This document shows, piece after piece, positions 1-6,097 of a stretch of DNA of 15,100 nucleotides. Below the pieces are notes generated by a model, which saw nothing but the letters and a program-made list of their open reading frames with translations, was not told where the DNA came from and made no database searches. Both the position numbers and the translations under genes were made by a program. Source of the stretch: Rhizobiaceae bacterium (lineage in GTDB: Bacteria; Pseudomonadota; Alphaproteobacteria; Rhizobiales; Rhizobiaceae); assembly GCA_021648425.1 (NCBI GenBank), contig JAKISV010000053.1:1-15100 (forward strand). Reading direction: 5' to 3'. Each line of letters starts with the position of its first letter. The first letter of the stretch is position 1.

Positions 1-2
1 AC

Positions 3-281
3 AAACACGGTGCCACCCGCGATGACCTGCATCGGCTCGGGCTCCACGCCAATGGGCTCCGCATCACCCATCCCGAAGAAGACAAAACCATGCGGTACAA
101 ATGCCCGGCGCCCGCATCCTTCTGGATGGCGATGGGAATCACGCCTCCACCCGACGCCGCGATCAATGCTGCGGAAGAGTCGGCCCCGTCGATGGTCAAA
201 AAGGGATGGGATCATGTCGCCGGTTGGTACGACCAACTCATCTCCCAGCGAGGCTCGGATCATCACCAACAGCTTGATTGA
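3..281 (+). CDS. Foreign fragment: RluA-type pseudouridine synthase C-terminus joined to methyltransferase N-terminus (5' partial, 3' broken)
   Basis: An open frame enters from the left edge and runs to a stop at 279-281. Codons 9-45 read like the C-terminal strand region of an RluA-family 23S rRNA pseudouridine synthase (LHRLGLHANGL, ITHPEED, CPAPASFW). A Pro/Ala-rich linker follows, then WDHVAGWYDQLISQRGSDHHQ, which resembles the first residues of class I SAM-dependent methyltransferases. The similarity ends near base 272. The last few codons before the stop come from the opposite strand of gcvH, so the protein is cut there. GC of bases 1-240 is about 62% by hand count, against about 50% in the adjoining gcvH. 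I infer DNA from another organism joined to this contig. Family assignment is from motif memory and is moderate; the single-frame fusion could also be two genes read through. Confidence 0.5.
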   Translation, partial: KHGATRDDLHRLGLHANGLRITHPEEDKTMRYKCPAPASFWMAMGITPPPDAAINAAEESAPSMVKKGWDHVAGWYDQLISQRGSDHHQQLD

Positions 282-507
282 CTTCGGTAATTTCACCAGA
301 AACCGGCGCATAGACATCTGAGGCCGCTTTGACGGATTCAACGACAACTGCATCATCACCTTTGGCAACGGTTTTGCCGGTATCGGGCAACTCGACAAAC
401 ACCATATCACCCAGTTGTTCTTGTGCATGATCGGTAATGCCAACTGTGGCAATTTCACCATCCAGCGAAATCCATTCGTGATCATCGGTATAATATACAG
501 TGCTCAT
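238..507 (-). CDS. gcvH: Glycine cleavage system H protein (lipoyl carrier), C-terminus lost
   Basis: GcvH carries the aminomethyl group on a lipoyl-lysine between the P, T and L proteins of the glycine cleavage complex. The start MSTVYYTDDHEWIS and the lipoylation site ESVKAAS (Lys60) are typical, as is the following SGEITEVNQAVGDDPSLAG. The family is normally about 120-130 residues. Here the frame stops at residue 89, just after DDPSLAG, and the usual GWxxK and DExAY region is absent from every frame downstream. The start ATG at 507 has an AAGGA Shine-Dalgarno in the 17-base gap after gcvT. The gene is probably intact in the real organism and truncated here by the chimeric join near 247-272. 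A real mutation is less likely, because the sequence beyond encodes an unrelated protein on the other strand. gcvP, usually next, is not present. Confidence 0.9.
   Translation of the reverse strand: MSTVYYTDDHEWISLDGEIATVGITDHAQEQLGDMVFVELPDTGKTVAKGDDAVVVESVKAASDVYAPVSGEITEVNQAVGDDPSLAGR
247..272. other. Probable chimeric junction (gcvH to foreign sequence)
   Basis: Read on the minus strand these bases still encode plausible GcvH (VGDDPSLA). Read on the plus strand they encode plausible methyltransferase (QRGSDHHQ). Left of it only the foreign frame makes sense; right of it only gcvH does. Two unrelated genes in opposite orientation sharing about 25 bases is what an assembler or an amplification chimera produces. 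The exact breakpoint cannot be placed within the shared stretch. Confidence 0.65.
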
Positions 508-524
508 AGCGGGTTCCTTGTTTG

Positions 525-1610
525 CTATCGTTTGTATTTGTGGGGTGTGAATGGCAGGCGGGCTGCCTGCAGGGGAATTTGTTTTGAGCGCACATGCGCC
601 ACCAGGCTGTTACTGTCTGCATCAACATTAATCAGTCCCAGGGCAACAGGATGATCAACACTGGGGCCAAATCCTCCCGAAGTAACTTCGCCTACTTTGC
701 TGCCTGTACCGTCAAAAATCTCGGCACCAGCACGCACCGGTGCCCGGCCTTCTGGTTTTATACCAACGCGTTTGCGCTTTCGACCTTCTGCAATTTTACG
801 AGCAATTGCCTCCGCTCCAAGGTAGTTGCCGCCTGTGCGTAAATCTTTTGGAATAGCCCACACGAGGCCTGCTTCCATCGGAGAAATTTCATCGGATAAA
901 TCCTGACCGTATAAAGACAGCCCGGCTTCCAGCCTCAAGCTGTCGCGCGCGCCAAGGCCGACTGGCAACACACGCTCATCGCTTAACAGTTTTTCGGCCA
1001 GACCCGCAATCTCATTTTTCGGAGCAGCGATTTCAAATCCATCTTCTCCGGTATATCCCGAACGCGATACCAGCCAACCCTGCCGCTCGCCATCAAGCTC
1101 ATTTATCTGCATGAAATTCATCGTTGATACTGGCAGACCGGCCTTTTCCAAAACAGCCTGCGCTTTGGGGCCCTGCAGGGCAATTAAACCAAACGGAATT
1201 ACAGTCACATCGACTTTGTGTTCAGTTGTGTGTTTTACAATATGAGACCAGTCTTTTTGCGCACACCCGGCATTACAAACCAGCAAAAACCGATCATTTG
1301 CTAATCGCGAAACAATCAGGTCATCAATTATTCCTCCATTTTGATTGAGAAAGAATGTGTACCGTGCCTGACCGATTTCGATTTCTTCAGCATGTAGCGG
1401 GCACAGCGCACTGATTGCCTGCGCTGCAAACTGGCCGCTGATCTGCACCAGCATCATATGTGAGATATCGAATAATCCGGCGCTTTTTCGTGTATGCAGA
1501 TGCTCTTTGATGATGCCGGTCTTATAAAACAATGGCATTTCATATCCGGCAAATGGCCCGAATTTGGCACCAAGTTTCTGGTGAAGCGCGTAAAGCGGAG
1601 TTTTATTCAT
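525..1610 (-). CDS. gcvT: Glycine cleavage system T protein (aminomethyltransferase)
   Basis: GcvT transfers the methylene carbon from aminomethyl-lipoyl-GcvH to tetrahydrofolate, releasing ammonia. The 361-residue product matches the usual length (about 360-370). Family landmarks in order are GLFDISHM near residue 43, GGIIDDLIV with the folate-site aspartate near 92-100, LIALQGP, SRSGYTGEDGFEI, GARDSLRLEAGL, and a C-terminal barrel domain ending LPFTPHKYKR. I chose ATG 1610 because a GAGG Shine-Dalgarno sits 7 bases upstream (1618-1621); a TTG two codons earlier at 1616 would overlap that site. gcvH follows after 17 bases, so the two are co-transcribed. The long leader holds two glycine aptamers and a hairpin that can mask the ribosome-binding site, so expression should rise with glycine. 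Confidence 0.96.
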   Translation of the reverse strand: MNKTPLYALHQKLGAKFGPFAGYEMPLFYKTGIIKEHLHTRKSAGLFDISHMMLVQISGQFAAQAISALCPLHAEEIEIGQARYTFFLNQNGGIIDDLIVSRLANDRFLLVCNAGCAQKDWSHIVKHTTEHKVDVTVIPFGLIALQGPKAQAVLEKAGLPVSTMNFMQINELDGERQGWLVSRSGYTGEDGFEIAAPKNEIAGLAEKLLSDERVLPVGLGARDSLRLEAGLSLYGQDLSDEISPMEAGLVWAIPKDLRTGGNYLGAEAIARKIAEGRKRKRVGIKPEGRAPVRAGAEIFDGTGSKVGEVTSGGFGPSVDHPVALGLINVDADSNSLVAHVRSKQIPLQAARLPFTPHKYKR

Positions 1611-1615
1611 TTCCA

Positions 1616-1664
1616 AACCTCAAAGCTTGCTGAAAATATCAGCAATAAAACAGATTGTGAGGTT
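1616..1664 (-). promoter_or_regulatory. Candidate ribosome-binding-site sequestering hairpin of gcvT
   Basis: On the transcript AACCUCA (1664-1658) is perfectly complementary to UGAGGUU (1622-1616), which contains the gcvT Shine-Dalgarno GAGG. Between them lies a second perfect 7-bp hairpin, UUGCUGA-loop-UCAGCAA (1645-1627). Together they form a stacked structure that would hide the ribosome-binding site. Upstream stretches AGGUU (near 1736-1742 and 1701-1707) could pair with AACCU instead. This looks like the expression platform of the glycine riboswitch acting on translation. The pairing is seen directly; the switching is inferred. Confidence 0.55.
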
Positions 1665-1749
1665 ATTTTTTGCAGCAGAATTCAGCTGAACTAACCGCAC
1701 GAACAAACCTGCTTCAGGAAATATCAGTTTCCTAAAACCTGGTCTGCCC

Positions 1750-1835
1750 CTCTGTCTTGGGCCTGAGAGACTTGCGAGAAAATTCCTCTCGCTTACACCT
1801 TCGGCGCGGATGAATGATCATCCAACTTTCCAGAG
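1750..1835 (-). ncRNA. Glycine riboswitch, second (3') aptamer
   Basis: On the minus strand this element has the glycine-aptamer consensus: 5' CACUCUGG, a GGAUG/CAUCC arm, GCGCCGAAGG, an AAGCGAGAGGAA/UUCUCGC arm, GUCUCUCAGG, and a closing ACAGAG that pairs with CUCUG. It lies about 140 bases upstream of gcvT in the same orientation. That is the normal place for regulation of glycine cleavage genes. Binding glycine normally turns such operons on. Confidence 0.93.
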
Positions 1836-1842
1836 TGTCTTG

Positions 1843-1881
1843 AAAAAACAGCGATGCAATTCTGAATAACGCATCTTGTTT
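1843..1881 (-). terminator. Terminator-like hairpin with U6 tract between the two glycine aptamers
   Basis: On the minus strand GAUGC (1875-1871) pairs with GCAUC (1857-1853), with inner AUU/AAU pairs. The flanking AAACA (1881-1877) can pair with UGUUU at the start of a run of six U (1848-1843). This has the layout of an intrinsic terminator, though the stem is short and only partly GC-rich. It sits in the 55-base spacer between aptamers, which is unusually long for a tandem glycine riboswitch. It may give the first aptamer its own transcriptional exit. Confidence 0.4.
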
Positions 1882-1890
1882 ATGTTGACC

Positions 1891-1982
1891 GGCAACGATC
1901 CATTGTGCCTGAGAGATTTACGGGCATATTCCCCTTCGGCGATCAATCAGCATTTGCATGCCATCAATACTCTCTCGCTACC
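1891..1982 (-). ncRNA. Glycine riboswitch, first (5') aptamer
   Basis: The transcript begins with a P1 strand GGUAGCGA that pairs over 8 bp (two G-U pairs) with UCGUUGCC at the 3' end. Inside are GAGAGU, a GCAUGCAAAUGC arm, AUCGCCGAAGGGG, a short GGGGAAUAUGCCC arm and AAAUCUCUCAGGCAC, all matching the glycine aptamer class. With the aptamer at 1750-1835 it makes a tandem pair in front of gcvT. It starts about 63 bases after the stop of the upstream same-strand gene, so a promoter should lie near 1985-2045; I could not fix its hexamers with confidence. Confidence 0.93.
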
Positions 1983-2045
1983 AGACCTGCATAGTGCAGA
2001 AGACGGTTAGCAAACTAAGAGAAATTGTTTTGAATGTCCACAGTC

Positions 2046-4259
2046 CTAAGCACTGATTTGTATTTTTTCCCGGCTAATAATCAGTTTGCGAAATTCATCT
2101 TCAGGAAGAGGCTTTGAATAGCAGTATCCCTGGAACCTGAGGCATCCTCTGGCCAGCAAAAAACGTTCCTGAAAATTGGTGTTGACATGTTCAGCAACGA
2201 TATCGAGATCCAGCGCTTTGGCCATGGCGATAATTGCCTCAACTAACGACTGGCTGGATTTGCTTTCTTCCAGATGAGCAATAAACGATCCGTCAATTTT
2301 GACCTCATCAAAATGCAATTCATTCAATTGTGACAATGATGAATATCCGGTGCCAAAATCATCAAGAGAAATTTTGATGCCCAGTTGCCGGATTTCCTGC
2401 ATCCGCATAGCTGTGGTTTCAAAATCCCTGGCCATTGAATGCTCGGTAACTTCAAGCGTAAGCAAAGTTGGAGGAACTTCGTTTTGGCTGGTAAACTTTG
2501 TTAACTTGCCTATGAACGAAGCTTGGCGCAACTGCTGAGGTGAGATATTTACAGCCAGGCGAAAATCTTCATCACAACCCTGTTCGCGCCACTCAGCCAG
2601 TTTTTCGAGAGACTTATTCAGAACGAAATTGTTCAGATCACATATCAGGCCCGATTGTTCAGCCAGAGGAATAAAATCATTTGGCATCAGCAGGCCCAAA
2701 TCCGGATGCTGCCAGCGTACCAGCGCTTCGGCCCCATAAATCCGTCCGCAATGATCAATCTGCGGTTGGAAATAGACGCACAATTCTTCCTGTTTAATCG
2801 CTGTTCTCAATCGGGACTGAAGCTGATTTAAGTTTGTGACAATTTCTGACTTGTCAGTATCAAACAAAACAAAATTATTTTTACCCAGTTTTTTGGCTTC
2901 GTACATGGCAATGTCGGCATTCAAAATTAACGCATCCGCATCGTCTTTTTGGCCTCCAAACGTGACAACTCCAATACTTGGCGAGCAATTGTGTTGATCG
3001 CTGCCAATATCAAAACCCCTGCCAAATTCAGAAATAATTTTTTCAGCGACAATTGAGGCATTCTTCCCGGCATCGATTTCATTTTTCCCGACATCGTCAA
3101 GCAGGATAACAAATTCATCGCCGCCAAATCGCGAAACCGTATCGTTCACCCGCACTGTAGCGGTTAATCTGTTAGCCACTTCTTTTAACAGCAAATCACC
3201 TTTTGCATGGCCATGGGAGTCATTTAGCAGTTTGAAATTATCAATATCCAGAAACAATATTGCCCCGTATGCACCGCTGCGCGTGGCTGATGGTATAGCC
3301 CTTTCCAGATGATGCATGAAAAATGTACGATTTGGCAGCCGGGTAAGCGGATCATAATAGGCGTAATAAGCAATCTTGCTTTCGACTTCCTTGCGCTCTG
3401 TAATGTCATTGACATGGCCATGAAAAATAATTGACCCATCGGCCAGTTTCTCAGGTGTTGCAATCAGTCCAATCCAGCGTTCGACCCCGTCCATTTTTTT
3501 GATTTTGAATTCGACCATCCAACCGGTCATGCGGGTTAGCGATTTGTTCAATGACTGCAGGTATTTTTCCAAATGTTCTGGATGAATTTGTTTCAAAAAT
3601 AAATTCGGGTTGGAAATTACCTGATTTTCCAGCCTCAACAGATCCCTGAAGCTCTGAGATACGTAAGGGACTGTAAAGTTTCCCTTGTTGTCATACTGAA
3701 GCTGGAACAGCCCGCCAGGCAAATTGCTTGAAAGTTTTTCAATACGATCCTCAAGCTTGTTGCGTTGAACAGCATCGGTGATGTCAAGCATCGATCCTTC
3801 ATAATGGGTTGACTTGCCATTGCTCGCGACATTTACCAAATGCGCGTTTTCAGAGATCCAGATGTGCTCGCCTGTCTTCAGGTTTTTCGCCTCTGAAACA
3901 AAATCACTTACATATCCATTTGTGCGAAGTAGTCTGGCAAACTCCTTGCGGCGCCCGGGAACAATATACCAGGCGTCTGCAGCGCTGTCGATTTCTTCAA
4001 GCAGTTCTTCGCGGGTTTCAAACCCAATCATATTTACCAGTGCTGTATTGGCATTTGTGAGTTTGCCATCTATCGATGCCCGGTAAAATCCTTCATTAAG
4101 CTCATCAATCGAATTGGAATGTTGCTCTGCTTCTTTTCTGAACACCCGGTAAAGTGTTCGATACCTCAACACCCACATCAATAATAGGGTCGATAACAAC
4201 AGATTAGCTGTAATCAACCAATCACTGTTAATCGATAACAATGTAACTATTTCGTACAT
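2046..4259 (-). CDS. Membrane-anchored PAS-PAS-GGDEF-EAL cyclic-di-GMP signalling protein
   Basis: This 737-residue protein probably both makes and breaks c-di-GMP, or does one under control of the other. An N-terminal membrane helix lies at about residues 14-34. Two PAS domains follow (about 50-165 and 175-290, the second ending in DITERK). The GGDEF cyclase domain (about 300-465) has the intact motif GGDEF at 379-383 and an intact inhibitory I-site RVND at 370-373. The EAL phosphodiesterase domain (about 485-730) has EAL 511-513, VNIS 570-573, the Glu of EVTE, DDFGTG 633-638, Lys654 and QGY 710-712. The usual AEGVE motif reads AEHVN (689-693), so its first glutamate is kept but the second is asparagine. 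The start ATG at 4259 has only a weak Shine-Dalgarno. The gene stands alone upstream of the riboswitch and precedes gcvT on the same strand; no terminator was seen between them. The signal sensed by the PAS domains is unknown. Confidence 0.93.
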   Translation of the reverse strand: MYEIVTLLSINSDWLITANLLLSTLLLMWVLRYRTLYRVFRKEAEQHSNSIDELNEGFYRASIDGKLTNANTALVNMIGFETREELLEEIDSAADAWYIVPGRRKEFARLLRTNGYVSDFVSEAKNLKTGEHIWISENAHLVNVASNGKSTHYEGSMLDITDAVQRNKLEDRIEKLSSNLPGGLFQLQYDNKGNFTVPYVSQSFRDLLRLENQVISNPNLFLKQIHPEHLEKYLQSLNKSLTRMTGWMVEFKIKKMDGVERWIGLIATPEKLADGSIIFHGHVNDITERKEVESKIAYYAYYDPLTRLPNRTFFMHHLERAIPSATRSGAYGAILFLDIDNFKLLNDSHGHAKGDLLLKEVANRLTATVRVNDTVSRFGGDEFVILLDDVGKNEIDAGKNASIVAEKIISEFGRGFDIGSDQHNCSPSIGVVTFGGQKDDADALILNADIAMYEAKKLGKNNFVLFDTDKSEIVTNLNQLQSRLRTAIKQEELCVYFQPQIDHCGRIYGAEALVRWQHPDLGLLMPNDFIPLAEQSGLICDLNNFVLNKSLEKLAEWREQGCDEDFRLAVNISPQQLRQASFIGKLTKFTSQNEVPPTLLTLEVTEHSMARDFETTAMRMQEIRQLGIKISLDDFGTGYSSLSQLNELHFDEVKIDGSFIAHLEESKSSQSLVEAIIAMAKALDLDIVAEHVNTNFQERFLLARGCLRFQGYCYSKPLPEDEFRKLIISREKIQISA

Positions 4260-4401
4260 AGGGGCCCATCCAGCTAATTCTCAGCGAATATGGTCGATAT
4301 GTTGGAAAAAATTGTTTACACCTTAATTATTTCTCTCAAAGTTGTTTATAGGGTAAACAAAATGGAAATTTTCTTTACTGTAAAAGTTGGCAGCACATAA
4401 G

Positions 4402-4423
4402 TTAAATATATTGGTATATTTAA
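4402..4423. repeat. Perfect inverted repeat, 9-bp arms with 4-bp spacer
   Basis: TTAAATATA, spacer TTGG, then TATATTTAA. Size and symmetry fit a binding site for a dimeric regulator, about 145 bases upstream of the c-di-GMP gene and about 450 upstream of the TadG-like gene. The surrounding AT-rich sequence makes chance palindromes more likely, so the call is cautious. Confidence 0.35.
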
Positions 4424-4827
4424 TAAATTTCTTTGCAAAATAAATACAAATATAAAATATACGACAAAATATGGAGTAACAATATATTGCTTTGTAATTA
4501 TACGGTAATTTCAAAAATTAATAAGCATAAGCATGAATAAAAAATAATATAATTTATATTGTATAGGTATATATATAATATACTAAGCCGATCGAATTCT
4601 TTTCAAAAGTGATTCTTATCGGGGTTATTCTTTGGTGATTTTGTTCGGTATCCGTAGTTTTAAAAATATCTGGTATGATATTAATATAACATAATTCTGG
4701 CGAATGAAATATGTTGTGTTGTTGCGAATTATTGCTAGTGCGCTGAGTTAACTATGATTGGCAACTGATGATTGTCGGCCACCAACGATAATATATTTTA
4801 AGTCTTTTTTACTACCATGCCTCAGTC

Positions 4828-4851
4828 TTGAACGAGCAAAAATAGGTTCAA
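4828..4851. repeat. Short inverted repeat TTGAAC-N12-GTTCAA upstream of TadG-like gene
   Basis: Two exact 6-bp half-sites lie 12 bases apart, ending 24 bases before the start codon at 4876. They could be an operator or a leader hairpin. The repeat is seen directly; its role is a guess. Confidence 0.3.
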
Positions 4852-4875
4852 TTCTTATATATTAAGAGGTAGGCC

Positions 4876-5943
4876 ATGAATTTCACCCGCGTGATTAAAA
4901 AATTTGTTTCTGAAAAAAGTGGCAATGTTGCTGTAATATTCGCCATTGCCGCCGTGCCACTCATGATGAGTGTCGGTGCAGCAATTGACTATTCGCAGGC
5001 AACTAACCTTCAAAACAAAGTGTCCCAGGCAACCGATGCTGCGCTGCTAGCTGCAGCTGCCACCGTAATGGACCAGGTCAATCTAAATGAAACCAGTTTG
5101 GTCGAAGCCAGGCTAAATCAGGAATTTGAGCCATTTTTTCTGGCAAATATGGCTAATGCAAACAGCTTTACCTACAATGGTTACAATATCAGTTACGACC
5201 CCGATACAAGAAACGTAACAGTCAACATCGATATTGATTATCAAACCGGAATACTGAAAATTTTTGGTATGAACAACTGGCAGGCTGACGTCATTTCTGC
5301 AACGAGCATGAAGATGAAGGCGGGCGGCGCAATTTCTATGTATCTTGTACTGGATAAATCCGGTTCAATGAGTTGGGACAATGGCAGTGGCGGCACCAAA
5401 ATGGAATCGCTGCAAATTGCTGTTGCTACCATGATCAACAAATTTGAAGAAAATGATCCAGATGAGAAATATATCCGTATTGGCGCGGTATCCTACGATA
5501 TTGACATGCAAGCAGGCCTGCCAATTAATTGGGATATATCAAACGCAAACAATTACGTTCAGGCTATGATCGCCAATGGCGGCACTGATTCATCTAATTC
5601 CGTGGAATTAGCTTATCATGAACTCATGAAACCATCCGAGCTTCTGGCCCATCAGAGCAGAAATTATCAGACCCCCGACAAGATCATGGTATTCATGACC
5701 GATGGAGATAACAACAATCCCGCCGATGATGTGACAACACAAGCTACCTGTAATGAAGCCAAGAATGATGGTGTTGTAATATATACAGTGGCATTTCAAG
5801 CGCCGCCAAACGGGCAACAATTGTTGGCCGCTTGTGCTACCGATGCTTCTCACTATTTTGAACCTGAGACCACACAGGAATTGATAGATGCATTCGAATA
5901 TATCGGAGCAGATTCGGCTGAGAAGTTGATACTTTCGCAATAG
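4876..5943 (+). CDS. TadG-like pilus-associated protein with von Willebrand A domain
   Basis: The 355-residue product starts with a prepilin-like TadE/TadG N-terminus. SGNVAVIFAIAAVPLMMSVG (residues 15-34) is the single hydrophobic helix, followed by AAIDYSQA and an alanine-rich helix NKVSQATDAALLAAAA. A spacer of about 80 residues leads to a von Willebrand A domain (about 150-350). Its metal-ion adhesion site looks complete: DKSGSMS (Asp160, Ser162, Ser164), Thr237 in GGTDSS, and Asp276 in MTDGDN. Most of the protein should face the periplasm or cell surface, anchored in the inner membrane. TadG proteins act with tight-adherence (Flp) pili, but no other tad gene is in view, so this copy is solitary. 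AAGAGG precedes ATG 4876 at good spacing. The gene ends inside its own terminator hairpin, so it is a single-gene unit. Confidence 0.85.
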   Translation: MNFTRVIKKFVSEKSGNVAVIFAIAAVPLMMSVGAAIDYSQATNLQNKVSQATDAALLAAAATVMDQVNLNETSLVEARLNQEFEPFFLANMANANSFTYNGYNISYDPDTRNVTVNIDIDYQTGILKIFGMNNWQADVISATSMKMKAGGAISMYLVLDKSGSMSWDNGSGGTKMESLQIAVATMINKFEENDPDEKYIRIGAVSYDIDMQAGLPINWDISNANNYVQAMIANGGTDSSNSVELAYHELMKPSELLAHQSRNYQTPDKIMVFMTDGDNNNPADDVTTQATCNEAKNDGVVIYTVAFQAPPNGQQLLAACATDASHYFEPETTQELIDAFEYIGADSAEKLILSQ

Positions 5944-5963
5944 CGAAAGCATCTTTTGTTTTT
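5932..5963 (+). terminator. Intrinsic terminator of the TadG-like gene
   Basis: CTTTCGC, loop AATA, GCGAAAG form a perfect 7-bp stem (5932-5949) that overlaps the stop codon at 5941-5943. The tail CATCTTTTGTTTTT follows. It separates the TadG-like gene from the catabolic cluster downstream. Confidence 0.75.
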
Positions 5964-6051
5964 ATAGGAAAATTGAACCTCCCTGCTGTCTTGAAATTCT
6001 TGCATGATCAATCAGATCAAGCTACGGTTTGCTTTTTACAGATGAACTAAT

Positions 6052-6078
6052 TTGGCTCAACAAATGGTTCGCTATAAT
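6052..6078 (+). promoter_or_regulatory. Candidate sigma-70-type promoter of the catabolic cluster
   Basis: A perfect TATAAT lies at 6073-6078, with TTGGCT 15 bases upstream (6052-6057); the spacing is short. It would start transcription near 6085, about 13 bases before the chosen ATG of the CoA-transferase. No other good -10 was seen between the terminator and the gene. A nearby tandem GATCAA (6006-6011 and 6015-6020) could be part of an operator. Confidence 0.35.
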
Positions 6079-6097
6079 CAAAAAGCGCTTGGAAATC

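Larger units (their letters stand above)
4260..4875. other. AT-rich divergent intergenic region, no gene seen
   Basis: These 616 bases separate the minus-strand c-di-GMP gene from the plus-strand TadG-like gene and must hold both promoters. Hand counts of bases 4441-4560 give about 15-18% GC, far below the coding DNA. The only open frame (minus, 4323-4514) encodes a low-complexity Tyr/Ile/Phe/Asn string with no credible start and is an AT-richness artefact. Two inverted repeats are listed separately. Strong AT richness and many TATA-like steps suggest curvature or nucleoid-protein binding; this is inference. Confidence 0.6.

Noticed and set aside
1611..1616. TTG start of gcvT at 1616
   Set aside because: The Shine-Dalgarno GAGG at 1618-1621 is too close to it; ATG 1610 has correct spacing.
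4323..4514. Minus-strand 63-codon frame in the AT-rich gap
   Set aside because: Composition (Tyr, Ile, Phe, Asn) follows the AT richness and no ribosome-binding site is present.
6029..6097. TTG start adding 23 residues to the CoA-transferase
   Set aside because: The added residues are unlike the family N-terminus and would overlap a TATAAT box.
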